A model generated the notes under the pieces. That model searched no databases and was not told the DNA's origin. It worked only from the letters and a program-made list of their open reading frames with translations. A DNA stretch of 14,105 nt from an uncultured Oscillospiraceae bacterium (GTDB lineage Bacteria; Bacillota_A; Clostridia; Oscillospirales; Oscillospiraceae): positions 1 to 14,105 of the forward strand of contig CALXGD010000182.1 of assembly GCA_944387745.1 (NCBI GenBank). The letters run 5' to 3'. Numbering within the stretch: position 1 is the first letter of the stretch; each line of letters starts with the position of its first letter. Position numbers and translations under genes: made by a program. Below, piece by piece: positions 6,635-13,691 of this stretch.

Positions 6635-7914
6635 TCGTCCAGGTTGCTTTTACCCTGTTCGGCACCTTGATCCTTTTGTTGATTATCGGCGTGCCGATCT
6701 CCATCTCGGTAGGTGCCGCAGCGACGGCTACCATTGTATTTTGTTATCCAGACCTCCCGGTTATGGTCATTGCGCAGCGCCTGTTTACTTCCATGGATAC
6801 CGTCTCCATCATGGCAATTCCCTTCTTCGTCCTGGCGGGAAACCTGATGACCAACGGCGGCATTTCTAAAATGATCGTGGAATTTGTCAACTGCATTGTG
6901 GGCAACATCCGCGGCGGGCTGGGATATGCGGCTGTACTGGCCTGCGCCTTTTTCGCAGCTCTGTCCGGCTCCGCCCCCGCCACTGTGCTGGCCATTGGCT
7001 CCATGCTCTACCCGGAGATGGTCAAGCTGGGCTATCCCAAGGAGCGCTGCGCCGGCCTGCTGGCCGTGTCCGGCGGTTTAGGACCGGTCATTCCGCCCAG
7101 CATCATCATGGTGGTATACTGCACCTTGACCACAGCCTCTGTCAGCGACATTTTCACCGCCGGCATTTTCCTGGGCTGCCTGATTGCCGTCATTCTGGCA
7201 ATCGAGGTGTGCTATCTCTCCCACAAGGAGAACTGGCCGAAGCTGGACCAGAAGTTCTCGGTGTCCAATCTGCTGCACAGCCTGCGGAGAGCCTTTCCAG
7301 CCCTGCTCATGCCGGTCATCATCCTGGGCGGCATCTATAGCGGCCTGATGACCGCCACGGAATCCTCCGCCACTGCCGTGATTTATGCCTTCTGTGTCGG
7401 CGTATTCATTTACAAGCAGCTCAAAATTCAGGACATTCCTCAGATCATTTTGGCCTCCGCCAAAAGCGCAGGCATGATCCTGGTCATCATCGCCACAGCC
7501 TCCAGTTTTTCCTGGCTGTTTACCTACTCCAATCTGTCCAACGCCATGGTAGCTGGAATCACCGCTATGCACATGAGTCCCAAGGTGTTCTGTGTCCTGA
7601 TTGCCATTCTCCTGCTCTTCTTCGGCACGTTTTTGGAGGGAACCGCAATCTGCGTGCTTCTGGTGCCGGTGCTCTGGCCGGTGGCCTCCGCTATGGGCTT
7701 GACTGCCATTGAGTTCGGCCTTATCGTCTGCTTGGGCGGCGTGATCGGTGCCATGACTCCCCCTGTGGCCGTCAATATCTTTGCCGCCTGTTCCTTCTCA
7801 AAGCTCTCCATCGCACAGGTCACAAAGGGAGAACTTCCCTTCTTCCTGGGGTTTGTGGCTGTCCTGATGGTTGTGGCCCTGTTCCCCTCTGCATTCACCT
7901 TTATGCTGGCCTAG
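6631..7914 (+). CDS. dctM: TRAP transporter large permease (DctM)
   Basis: A 427-residue polytopic membrane protein, the transport channel of the TRAP system, coupling inward sodium flow to substrate uptake. Motifs match the family: ALSGSAPATVLAIG (110-123), GGLGPVIPPSI (148-158) and GAMTPPVAVNIF (373-384), the two repeated hairpin/unwound regions that form the sodium and substrate sites in the elevator fold. The start overlaps the dctQ stop by four bases and is preceded by GGAAAGGAGG inside dctQ. Full length, with no sign of damage. It is the last gene of the plus-strand operon; a large stem-loop follows 22 bp after the stop. Confidence 0.95.
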   Translation: MIVQVAFTLFGTLILLLIIGVPISISVGAAATATIVFCYPDLPVMVIAQRLFTSMDTVSIMAIPFFVLAGNLMTNGGISKMIVEFVNCIVGNIRGGLGYAAVLACAFFAALSGSAPATVLAIGSMLYPEMVKLGYPKERCAGLLAVSGGLGPVIPPSIIMVVYCTLTTASVSDIFTAGIFLGCLIAVILAIEVCYLSHKENWPKLDQKFSVSNLLHSLRRAFPALLMPVIILGGIYSGLMTATESSATAVIYAFCVGVFIYKQLKIQDIPQIILASAKSAGMILVIIATASSFSWLFTYSNLSNAMVAGITAMHMSPKVFCVLIAILLLFFGTFLEGTAICVLLVPVLWPVASAMGLTAIEFGLIVCLGGVIGAMTPPVAVNIFAACSFSKLSIAQVTKGELPFFLGFVAVLMVVALFPSAFTFMLA

Positions 7915-7936
7915 CTTCCCCATCCATCCCCATCCA

Positions 7937-7974
7937 TTCGCCGCTCCCGACCATTCGGATTCGGGAGCGGCGAA
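7937..7974 (+). terminator. Stem-loop terminator of reductase-TRAP operon
   Basis: A perfect 14-bp stem, TTCGCCGCTCCCGA (7937-7950) with TCGGGAGCGGCGAA (7961-7974), has a 10-nt loop. It is followed by AGCTTTCCTGG, a weak U-tract. Position after the last gene of the operon supports termination. Confidence 0.7.
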
Positions 7975-8369
7975 AGCTTTCCTGGTTCAGAGTCTCATTT
8001 CTTTTGTGATCTTCCGCACCAGCCCTCTTTGGGTCCCCCCCAATACCATTCTTTGCCCCTCTCGCCGGTGAAGAGGCAACCTGAGTTTCGCAAAGCGCCG
8101 CCCACCGGGTCACGCTTTGGCCCCACAGCACATTCCACTTCGCAATCTGTCAGAACTGCGCATCTCTGAGTTTTCCCCTGCGCCCTCGGGCGCTCACCGC
8201 TTCCTGATGCGTCTTTGCGCCCCGCCTGGTCAGCACAAGCCAAGGCCCAGAGCTTCCGTCAGGTGAACAGTCAGAGGGGAAGAAATTTTTGAGCCAAGCC
8301 TGCCCGCCTCTCGAGCAAAGCAGGCCGGTAAAACCATTCCAGCTGGGGCGAGTCCATCAGGGAGTGGAC
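7975..8369. other. Non-coding hairpin-rich stretch between convergent operons
   Basis: About 395 bp with no credible gene, between the dctM terminator and the symporter terminator. Several local stems can be drawn: CAAAGCG (8091-8097) with CGCTTTG (8113-8119); a CCTCT/AGAGG stem around 8057-8076; GCGCC/GGCGC around a CTCG loop near 8180-8195; and GCCTGC with GCAGGC near 8299-8326. It does not resemble tmRNA, RNase P RNA or SRP RNA signatures that I know. It may be an interspersed repeat or an unrecognised structured RNA; neither is proven. Confidence 0.35.
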
Positions 8370-8413
8370 AAAAAACAACTCCTCTGCCATAGTAGCAGAG
8401 GAGTTGCTTTTTG
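8370..8413 (-). terminator. Bidirectional intrinsic terminator of DAACS symporter gene
   Basis: A 12-bp perfect stem, CAACTCCTCTGC (8376-8387) with GCAGAGGAGTTG (8395-8406), has a 7-nt loop. It is flanked by AAAAAA (8370-8375) and TTTTT (8408-8412), giving a U-tract in both directions. It lies 31 bp after the symporter stop codon and would also stop transcripts arriving from the dctM side. Confidence 0.9.
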
Positions 8414-8444
8414 TTATGCAGCAAAAGGGGTTGAGGGATCTCCC

Positions 8445-9764
8445 TTAGCCAGCAGCCAGCTTCTTCTCCTTGAGGGCAGCCTCAGGATCATAGTTGGGAT
8501 CGTCCCAAACCTTGCGGTCCAGGATGCCTTCCATCTGGCAGCAGGAGCAGACGCACACGATGTCGCCGCACACGTTGACAGTGGTCAGGTACACGTCGAT
8601 GATGACGTAGGAGGCCAGCACCATTGCAAAGGCGTCCACCGGGATGCCGAAGCGGGTCAGGATCATAATGGTGAACACAGAGGCGGAGGCAGGTACGCCG
8701 GACGCGCCCATAGACATGATGATACCCATGAGGATGATAGTAACCAGCTCAGCAGTAGAGAACTGGAAGCCATAGATCTGGGAGACGAATACGACGCAGA
8801 TGGGGATGTTCAGAGCCGCGCCGTCCTGGTTGACAGTGGAGCCAATGACCAGGCCGAAGGCAGCGATGCGGTCAGGAATGCCGTAGTGGGTCTCAGCCTG
8901 CTCCAGCAGGATGGGAAGCGCGGCGCTGCCGGACACGGTGCTGAAGGCAATCACCAGGGCGTCCTTTACCCGGAACAGGAACTTGAAGATGTTGATCTTG
9001 GCGACAATGGCCAGCACCAGGCCGTAGACAACCAGGATCTGGATGGTCATAACCAGGTACTCGGTCAGGAAGAACTTGCCCAGCGGGAGCAGCGTCTCCA
9101 GTCCGTACTCGCCGCCCAGCACAGCCATCAGAGAGAACACGCCGATGGGGGCGTACTTCAGGCAGATGGAGATCATCTTCAGCATAGCGTCAAAGCCGGA
9201 CTGAAGCACATCCACCATGGGCTGCTTTTTCTCGCCAATCAGGATCAGGGACACGCCCAGCATAATGGCAAAGAACAGGATGGGCAGCAGGTCACCGGAG
9301 GCCAGCGCCTGAACAGGGTTGGTTGGGATAATACCCAGGAAGATCTCAGCCACAGAGGGGGCCTCATTCGCCTCTACTGTGCCTTCCACATTCATACTGA
9401 AGCCGGCGCCGGGCTGAATGATGTTAACAAAGACAGTGCCCAGGATTGCGGCGCAGATGGTGGTGATCATAAAGAGCAGCAGCATTCTGCCGCCCACACG
9501 TCCAAACTCCTTAAAGTCCTCCACCTGAGAGACGCTCAGGGTGATGGAGGTGAACACGATGGGCACCATGCACATCTTCAGGAGATTGACGAACGCAGTA
9601 CCAAAGGGCTCGATAACCATGATGGGCTCACCCACAATGATACCTACGATCAGGCCGAGAATCATTGCAATCAGCATCTTAACGGAGAGGCCAAGGCCCT
9701 TCTTCTCCTCTTTGATGTCCGACTGTATGGACTCGTCAATTTGTTTTTTGTCGATGTCTGCCAA
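8445..9764 (-). CDS. DAACS-family dicarboxylate/amino acid:cation symporter, atypical binding site
   Basis: A 439-residue membrane protein of the glutamate-transporter (GltPh/EAAT) fold. Signatures in order: GLSVKMLIAMILGLIVGIIVG-like TM1; HP1 loop AFSTVSGSAALP (273-284); TM7 NQDGAAL (312-318); HP2 MGASGVPASAS (352-362); TM8 DVYLTTVNVCGD (390-401). Sodium/amino-group residues equivalent to GltPh D394, N401 and D405 are kept (D390, N397, D401). GltPh R397, which grips the substrate side-chain carboxylate, is L393; T314 is A316; HP1 S278 is G279. Five cysteines lie at 399, 404, 406, 408 and 409. The carrier fold is certain; acidic amino acids are unlikely substrates, and a neutral or sulfur-containing one is possible (inference). 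The start is TTG at 9762-9764, with AAGGAG nine bases upstream and no nearby ATG. It lies downstream of an aminotransferase gene. Confidence 0.9.
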   Translation of the reverse strand: MADIDKKQIDESIQSDIKEEKKGLGLSVKMLIAMILGLIVGIIVGEPIMVIEPFGTAFVNLLKMCMVPIVFTSITLSVSQVEDFKEFGRVGGRMLLLFMITTICAAILGTVFVNIIQPGAGFSMNVEGTVEANEAPSVAEIFLGIIPTNPVQALASGDLLPILFFAIMLGVSLILIGEKKQPMVDVLQSGFDAMLKMISICLKYAPIGVFSLMAVLGGEYGLETLLPLGKFFLTEYLVMTIQILVVYGLVLAIVAKINIFKFLFRVKDALVIAFSTVSGSAALPILLEQAETHYGIPDRIAAFGLVIGSTVNQDGAALNIPICVVFVSQIYGFQFSTAELVTIILMGIIMSMGASGVPASASVFTIMILTRFGIPVDAFAMVLASYVIIDVYLTTVNVCGDIVCVCSCCQMEGILDRKVWDDPNYDPEAALKEKKLAAG

Positions 9765-9803
9765 GGTAATTCGCTCCTTCCTCAACTTTACATTGTTTTA
9801 GAT

Positions 9804-9827
9804 CTAAAAATGGTCCCCCAAACCATT
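9804..9827 (-). terminator. Weak stem-loop with U-run between aminotransferase and symporter
   Basis: On the minus strand AATGGT (9822-9827) pairs with ACCATT (9809-9814), followed by further T residues (TTTAG). The 6-bp stem is short, so it would at most attenuate read-through from the aminotransferase gene into the symporter gene. Confidence 0.35.
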
Positions 9828-9876
9828 CGATCTGCTTAAGTAGTGGAGTGGCCGCCTCAGAGAGACAGCCGCCGTC

Positions 9877-11049
9877 TCACCGCAGAGACGCCATAAGCTT
9901 GCCGATCTTCTCCACGCCGCGGCGCAGGCTGGCCTCGTCGCTGGCGAAGGAGATCCGGATGTTGGCCTCGCCGGAGCGGTCGAAGGTGGTGCCAGGAATG
10001 GTGGCCACACCCTCCTCGTCCAGCAGACGGTTGATGAAGTCCGGGCTCTTCAGGCCGGAGGCGGAGATGTTGGGATAGAGGTAGAAGGTGCCCTGGGGAC
10101 GGACCAGAGTCACGCCCGGGATCGCCTCCAGCAGATCGGACACCAGGTTCCGGCGGTGCTCGTACTCCTGACGCATCTTCTCCACGTCCTCGGCGCTGTT
10201 GCGGATGGCCTCGATGCCGCCGGCCTGGACAAATCCGGGCAGGCAGGTGCTGGTGTACTGGTGCACCTTCAGCATGGGCAGAATCAGCTCCTTGCGCGCG
10301 GCCACATAGCCCAGACGCCAGCCGGTCATGGCATAGGCCTTAGACAGGCCGTTGATGGTGACGCCCAGCTCTTCCATACCGGGAATGGAGGCGATGGAGA
10401 TGTGCTTGGCATCGCCGTAGATCAGCTTCTCATAGACCTCGTCGGACACCACGAAGATGCCGTGCTTCTGGGCCAGGTCAGCGATCTCCTTCATCAGCTC
10501 ATAGGGATAGACCGCACCGGTGGGATTGGTGGGGGTGTTCAGCAGGATCATCTTGGTCTTGGGCGTGATGGCCTTGCGGATCACCTCGGGGTCAGGGAGC
10601 CAGTTGTCCTCTTCACGGGCCCGCAGAATCACAGGGGTAGCCTGGGCGAAGTGGGCCAGCTGGATGTAGTTGATAAAGGTGGGCTCGATGATGATCATCT
10701 CGTCGCCGGGATCCAGCAGACCAGTCACCGCGCAGAACAGAGCCTCCGCACAGCCGTTGAGCACCAAAATCTCGCTCACCGGATCCACCTTCACCTGGTT
10801 GTCGTCCCACAGCTTCTCTGCGATGGCCTGACGGAAGGCCAGGGTGCCGCGGTTGGGAGCATAGTGGGTATCGCCCGCCGCCAGATCGGCGATAGCCGCA
10901 TCGATGATGTGCTTCGGGGTGGTGAAGTCAGGCTCACCCACCTGAAGCTTAGTAACCTCCCGGCCCTGCGCGGCCAGAGCGGACGCCTTCTCGCCGATTG
11001 CACGAATGTTGCTCAGCTGAATAATGTCCATATGGTTGGAAAACTGCAT
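9877..11049 (-). CDS. PLP-dependent class I/II aminotransferase
   Basis: A 390-residue fold-type I aminotransferase of the aspartate-aminotransferase superfamily (subgroup I-gamma type), cytosolic. Key residues are present: VGEPDF (37-42) near the N-terminus, NTPTNPTG (171-178) with the PLP-contacting Asn, D203 and Y206 (VSDEVYE) for the pyridine ring, K237 (NGLSKAYAMTGWRLGY) for the Schiff base, and R365 (ANIRISFA) for the substrate alpha-carboxylate. Length is normal. The ATG at 11047-11049 has GAGGAGG ten bases upstream. It has its own promoter at 11171-11199, with a ~115-nt leader. Aromatic, alanine, aspartate or other amino acid specificity cannot be told from these motifs. The symporter gene follows in the same direction, so the imported compound may be its amino donor (inference). 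Confidence 0.93.
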   Translation of the reverse strand: MQFSNHMDIIQLSNIRAIGEKASALAAQGREVTKLQVGEPDFTTPKHIIDAAIADLAAGDTHYAPNRGTLAFRQAIAEKLWDDNQVKVDPVSEILVLNGCAEALFCAVTGLLDPGDEMIIIEPTFINYIQLAHFAQATPVILRAREEDNWLPDPEVIRKAITPKTKMILLNTPTNPTGAVYPYELMKEIADLAQKHGIFVVSDEVYEKLIYGDAKHISIASIPGMEELGVTINGLSKAYAMTGWRLGYVAARKELILPMLKVHQYTSTCLPGFVQAGGIEAIRNSAEDVEKMRQEYEHRRNLVSDLLEAIPGVTLVRPQGTFYLYPNISASGLKSPDFINRLLDEEGVATIPGTTFDRSGEANIRISFASDEASLRRGVEKIGKLMASLR

Positions 11050-11090
11050 GATTGTAATACCTCCTCGACATCATTGCCGCAGTGTGGATC

Positions 11091-11111
11091 GGCTGGTCTC
11101 ATCCTCCAGCC
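11091..11111 (-). promoter_or_regulatory. Hairpin in aminotransferase leader
   Basis: GGCTGG (11091-11096) pairs with CCAGCC (11106-11111) around a 9-nt loop, within the predicted ~115-nt 5' leader. Other short pairings (GGCA/TGCC near 11118-11127) are possible. I recognise no known riboswitch class or T-box sequence here, so regulation is only suggested by leader length and structure. Confidence 0.3.
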
Positions 11112-11170
11112 AGGAGCCGGCAGGTGCCTTTCGGAGCGTCCTCCCAAAAGCCCCGCCATGTGCTGACGCT

Positions 11171-11199
11171 ATTGTACTCCAAAATTCACAATTTGTCCA
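11171..11199 (-). promoter_or_regulatory. Sigma-A-like promoter of aminotransferase gene
   Basis: On the minus strand, TGGACA (11194-11199) and TACAAT (11171-11176) are separated by exactly 17 bp. The -35 box directly abuts the stop codon of the SDR gene (11200-11202), so the aminotransferase can be transcribed independently of the SDR gene. Confidence 0.65.
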
Positions 11200-11976
11200 T
11201 TAGTTTTCGTAAGAATATAACGGATTCTGTACACATAATTTTGCCCCGGCTACCTCAATCTGGGTGCCGTCGATGTAGCTGGCGTTGTCAGAGGCCAAGA
11301 ACACCATCAGCTTGGCACAGTCCTCCGCCACGCCGAAGCGCTGCATGGGAATATCTCGCATGAGCCGGGGGCCGTTCATGGCAATATTTTTGGCGGAGAT
11401 CTCCGTAGCCGTCATACCGGGCACGTAGGCCACCACCCGGATCTTATCTTTGGCCAGCTCCGCAGCAAAGGTGCGGGTGAGGGAGGACACCCCCGCTTTG
11501 CAGGCGCTGTAGGGGGCCCGTCCAGCGTTGGGAATGACCGCTGAGAAGGATGAAGCGTTGAGAATCACGCCGCCCCCCACCTTCCGCATGTGCTCCGCGG
11601 CAATTTTACAGCCGGAGAACACAGAGACCAGGATCACATCCGTCATAGCCCGGAACTCCTCCACATCGTAGTCCATGAGGCTCTTGATATGGTTGGAGCC
11701 CGCGTTGTTGGCCCACACGTTGATCTGGCCGTATTTCTCCTCCACTGCGTCGGCAAAGTCAGCGAGCGCCTGATAGTCGGTCACATCCACGCTGCGGATC
11801 ATCAGCTCATAGCCCAGGGCGGCAAACTCCCTCTGGGCCTGCTGGAGCTTCTCCATGCGCCGGCCGCACACCGCCACATGGCAGCCCTCCTTCAGAAACT
11901 CCAGGGCAGCCGCCTTGCCGATTCCGGTCCCGCCGCCGGTGATGACCACCGTCTTGCCGGTCAAACCCATTTCCAT
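11200..11976 (-). CDS. Short-chain dehydrogenase/reductase (SDR)
   Basis: A 258-residue classical SDR with a Rossmann fold, acting in the cytosol on an alcohol/carbonyl pair. Visible motifs: cofactor-binding TGGGTGIG (13-20), D65 (SVDVTD) for the adenine, NNAG (90-93), the catalytic serine at S142/S143 (ASSFS), Y156-SACK-K160, and the PGMTATE loop after it. R39-R40 following the second strand (CGRRMEKL) favours NADPH in many SDRs, so NADP preference is possible. The ATG at 11974-11976 has AAGGAGG seven bases upstream; a second ATG two codons later is less well spaced. It lies 109 bp downstream of the UxaA-family gene, past a strong hairpin. A sugar acid or hydroxy acid substrate fits the neighbours but is not shown. 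Confidence 0.92.
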   Translation of the reverse strand: MEMGLTGKTVVITGGGTGIGKAAALEFLKEGCHVAVCGRRMEKLQQAQREFAALGYELMIRSVDVTDYQALADFADAVEEKYGQINVWANNAGSNHIKSLMDYDVEEFRAMTDVILVSVFSGCKIAAEHMRKVGGGVILNASSFSAVIPNAGRAPYSACKAGVSSLTRTFAAELAKDKIRVVAYVPGMTATEISAKNIAMNGPRLMRDIPMQRFGVAEDCAKLMVFLASDNASYIDGTQIEVAGAKLCVQNPLYSYEN

Positions 11977-12005
11977 AGCGATTCCTCCTTATTATATAAT
12001 TTAAG

Positions 12006-12041
12006 TCCGGCACTCCCCCACGGCTATGGGGGAGCGCCGGA
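12006..12041 (-). terminator. Strong hairpin between dehydratase and SDR genes
   Basis: TCCGGC (12006-12011) and CTCCCCCA (12013-12020) pair with TGGGGGAG (12027-12034) and GCCGGA (12036-12041), 14 bp with one A/C mismatch and a 6-nt loop. On the minus strand the tail is ACTTAAATTATAT, AU-rich rather than a true U-tract. It may be a partial terminator allowing some read-through into the SDR gene, or an mRNA-processing hairpin. Confidence 0.55.
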
Positions 12042-12085
12042 GGTCGTTTGGAAGAAAACCTGAGATCAAAGCTGGAAACTGCGGA

Positions 12086-13603
12086 TCAGGCGAACACGCC
12101 GATGGGCCAGGGAGCGAATTCGCTCTCTCCCACCCCCAGCTCCTCGCTCTTGGTCTTTTTGCCGGAGGCCACCGCCAGGATCTCCTCAAAGATGTCCTCG
12201 CCCAGCCGCTGGATGTCCTGGGCACCATCGATAACCGTGCCGCAGTTGATATCCATGTCCTCCTCCATGTGGTCATAGAGCTCCGTGTGGCTGGCCAGCT
12301 TGATCACCGGCACCAGCACCGAGCCGAAGCAGGAGCCCCGGCCGGTGGTGAAGCACATCATATTGGCGCCTCCGGCGATCTGTCCAGTGGCGGCAATTGG
12401 GTCATAACCAGGGGTATCCATAAAGCACACGCCAGGAGTGGTCACCTGATAGGCGTACTCATACACCTCATTGAGGGGGGTTGTGCCGCTCTTCTTTACG
12501 CCGCCCAGGGACTTCTCCAGCACATTGGTGATGCCACCCTTGTTGTTGCCCGGGGAGACCTTGCCGTTGATCTGGCAGTCCCGGCCCTCAGTGTGCTTCA
12601 GCCACCAGTTCAGCCGGTCCACCAGCTTCTGACCCACCTCCTTGGACACCGCCCGGCGGGTGAGGATGTGCTCCGCACCGAAGATCTCCGTGGTCTCCGA
12701 GTGGATGCAACCGCCGCCGTTCTTCACCAGGATGTCCATGGCCTTACCCAGGCCGGGATTGGCGGACAGACCGGAGAAGCCGTCGGAGCCGCCGCACTCC
12801 AGGGCCACCAGCAGGTGCTCTGCGGAGCAGGGCTCCCGCTTCACGTCGTTGACGATGGGCAGCATCTGCTCCACCATGCGGACGCCCTCCTCAATGGACT
12901 TCCGGGTGCCTCCCACCTCCTGGATCACCAGGCGGCGGAAGAGGGGGGACTCCGTCAGGTGCTCGGCCGCCATCAGCTTGTCGATGTTGTTGCGCTCGCA
13001 GCCGATGGCCACCAGGACAGAGCCGCCCATGTTGGGATTGCGGATGTACCCGGCCAGAGTGCGCTGGAGAAGGGCCAGGGGCTCCCCCGACTGCTCCATG
13101 CCGCAGCCCAGCTCGGTGATGAAGGGCACCACCCCGTCCACATTGGGGTACTGCTTCATATAGTCCGCGGTGAAATACTCACTGATCTTCCGGGCGACGG
13201 TGGCAGCGCAGTTGCTGCACACCAGCACTCCGATGTAGTTCCGGGTGGCCACCCGGCCGTCGGCCCGCTTGATGCCCATGAAGGTGCGTCGCTGCGCCGG
13301 GGGCGGAAGCTCCACCGGATGGCAGTCCGCGCCGAAGGCGTAGTCCACTCCCCGGGCGTCAAATTCGTCGTTGTGGTTGTGGATCATCTCGCCCCGGCGG
13401 ATGTCCTGAGAGGCGTATCCGATGACGGTATTGTACTTTCGGATCTCCTCCCCCTTCTTCAGGTCCCGGGCCGCGATCTTATAGCCCGCCGGGATGTCCT
13501 CCAGCAGGACGATGCCCTCCTCGATCTCCAGCCCCTTCTCCAGGTCGTGGCGGGCGATGACCACATTGTCCTCCTGCTCCAGGCGGATGGTGTACCGCTT
13601 CAT
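12086..13603 (-). CDS. UxaA/GarD-family sugar-acid dehydratase (altronate/galactarate dehydratase-like)
   Basis: A 505-residue full-length member of the family that dehydrates sugar acids to 2-keto-3-deoxy acids (altronate by UxaA, galactarate by GarD). Residues 1-~80 are the N-terminal SAF domain (DNVVIARHDLEKG, AGYKIAARDL, GYASQDIRRGE). The catalytic part has GIKRADGRVATRN (110-122), ELGCGMEQ (164-171), ALECGGSDGFSGLSANP (267-283), SETTEIFGAEHIL (302-314), MDTPGYDPIAATGQIAGGANM (395-415), FTTGRGSCFGS (418-428), DDMDINCG-like EEDMDINCG (447-455) and a C-terminal FAPWPIGVFA. The family also includes sulfolactate sulfo-lyase, but that enzyme is usually split in two subunits. The ATG at 13601-13603 has GAGGAGG six bases upstream. 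It follows a fused TRAP permease gene by 88 bp, which fits uptake and first catabolic step for one sugar acid. The exact substrate is undetermined. Confidence 0.92.
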   Translation of the reverse strand: MKRYTIRLEQEDNVVIARHDLEKGLEIEEGIVLLEDIPAGYKIAARDLKKGEEIRKYNTVIGYASQDIRRGEMIHNHNDEFDARGVDYAFGADCHPVELPPPAQRRTFMGIKRADGRVATRNYIGVLVCSNCAATVARKISEYFTADYMKQYPNVDGVVPFITELGCGMEQSGEPLALLQRTLAGYIRNPNMGGSVLVAIGCERNNIDKLMAAEHLTESPLFRRLVIQEVGGTRKSIEEGVRMVEQMLPIVNDVKREPCSAEHLLVALECGGSDGFSGLSANPGLGKAMDILVKNGGGCIHSETTEIFGAEHILTRRAVSKEVGQKLVDRLNWWLKHTEGRDCQINGKVSPGNNKGGITNVLEKSLGGVKKSGTTPLNEVYEYAYQVTTPGVCFMDTPGYDPIAATGQIAGGANMMCFTTGRGSCFGSVLVPVIKLASHTELYDHMEEDMDINCGTVIDGAQDIQRLGEDIFEEILAVASGKKTKSEELGVGESEFAPWPIGVFA

Positions 13604-13641
13604 GTGCGTCCTCCTCACTTCTTTTTTCTCAATACCCCATT

Positions 13642-13677
13642 TTGGCCGCAGCCCCCCTGCCGGGAGACTGCGGCCAA
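13642..13677. terminator. Stem-loop between TRAP permease and dehydratase genes
   Basis: TTGGCCGCAG (13642-13651) pairs perfectly with CTGCGGCCAA (13668-13677) around a 16-nt loop that can add CCC/GGG pairs. On the minus strand it is followed by AATGGGG, so termination would be poor; a T-run (TTTTT) appears only on the plus-strand side. It is more likely a processing or stability hairpin inside a TRAP-dehydratase transcript. Confidence 0.45.
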
Positions 13678-13691
13678 GCAGGTTTTTCCGA

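Noticed and set aside
7975..8369. Possible RNase P RNA, tmRNA or SRP RNA
   Set aside because: The size was suggestive, but none of the conserved core sequences of these RNAs was found on either strand.
8230..8424. Small minus-strand open frames in the dctM-symporter gap
   Set aside because: They run through the bidirectional terminator, lack ribosome binding sites and have low-complexity, GC-driven composition.
8289..9839. A 516-residue plus-strand open frame rich in His, Gln, Asp and Gly
   Set aside because: It is the antisense shadow of the symporter gene; its composition is the product of reading a membrane-protein gene backwards and it matches no family.
10156..11166. A 336-residue plus-strand open frame
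   Set aside because: It overlaps the aminotransferase on the opposite strand, which carries complete catalytic motifs; the plus-strand reading has none.
11977..12000. TATAAT-like sequence directly before the SDR ribosome binding site
   Set aside because: Transcription would begin within the ribosome binding site and the -35 position falls inside the hairpin at 12006-12041; no -35 match is present.
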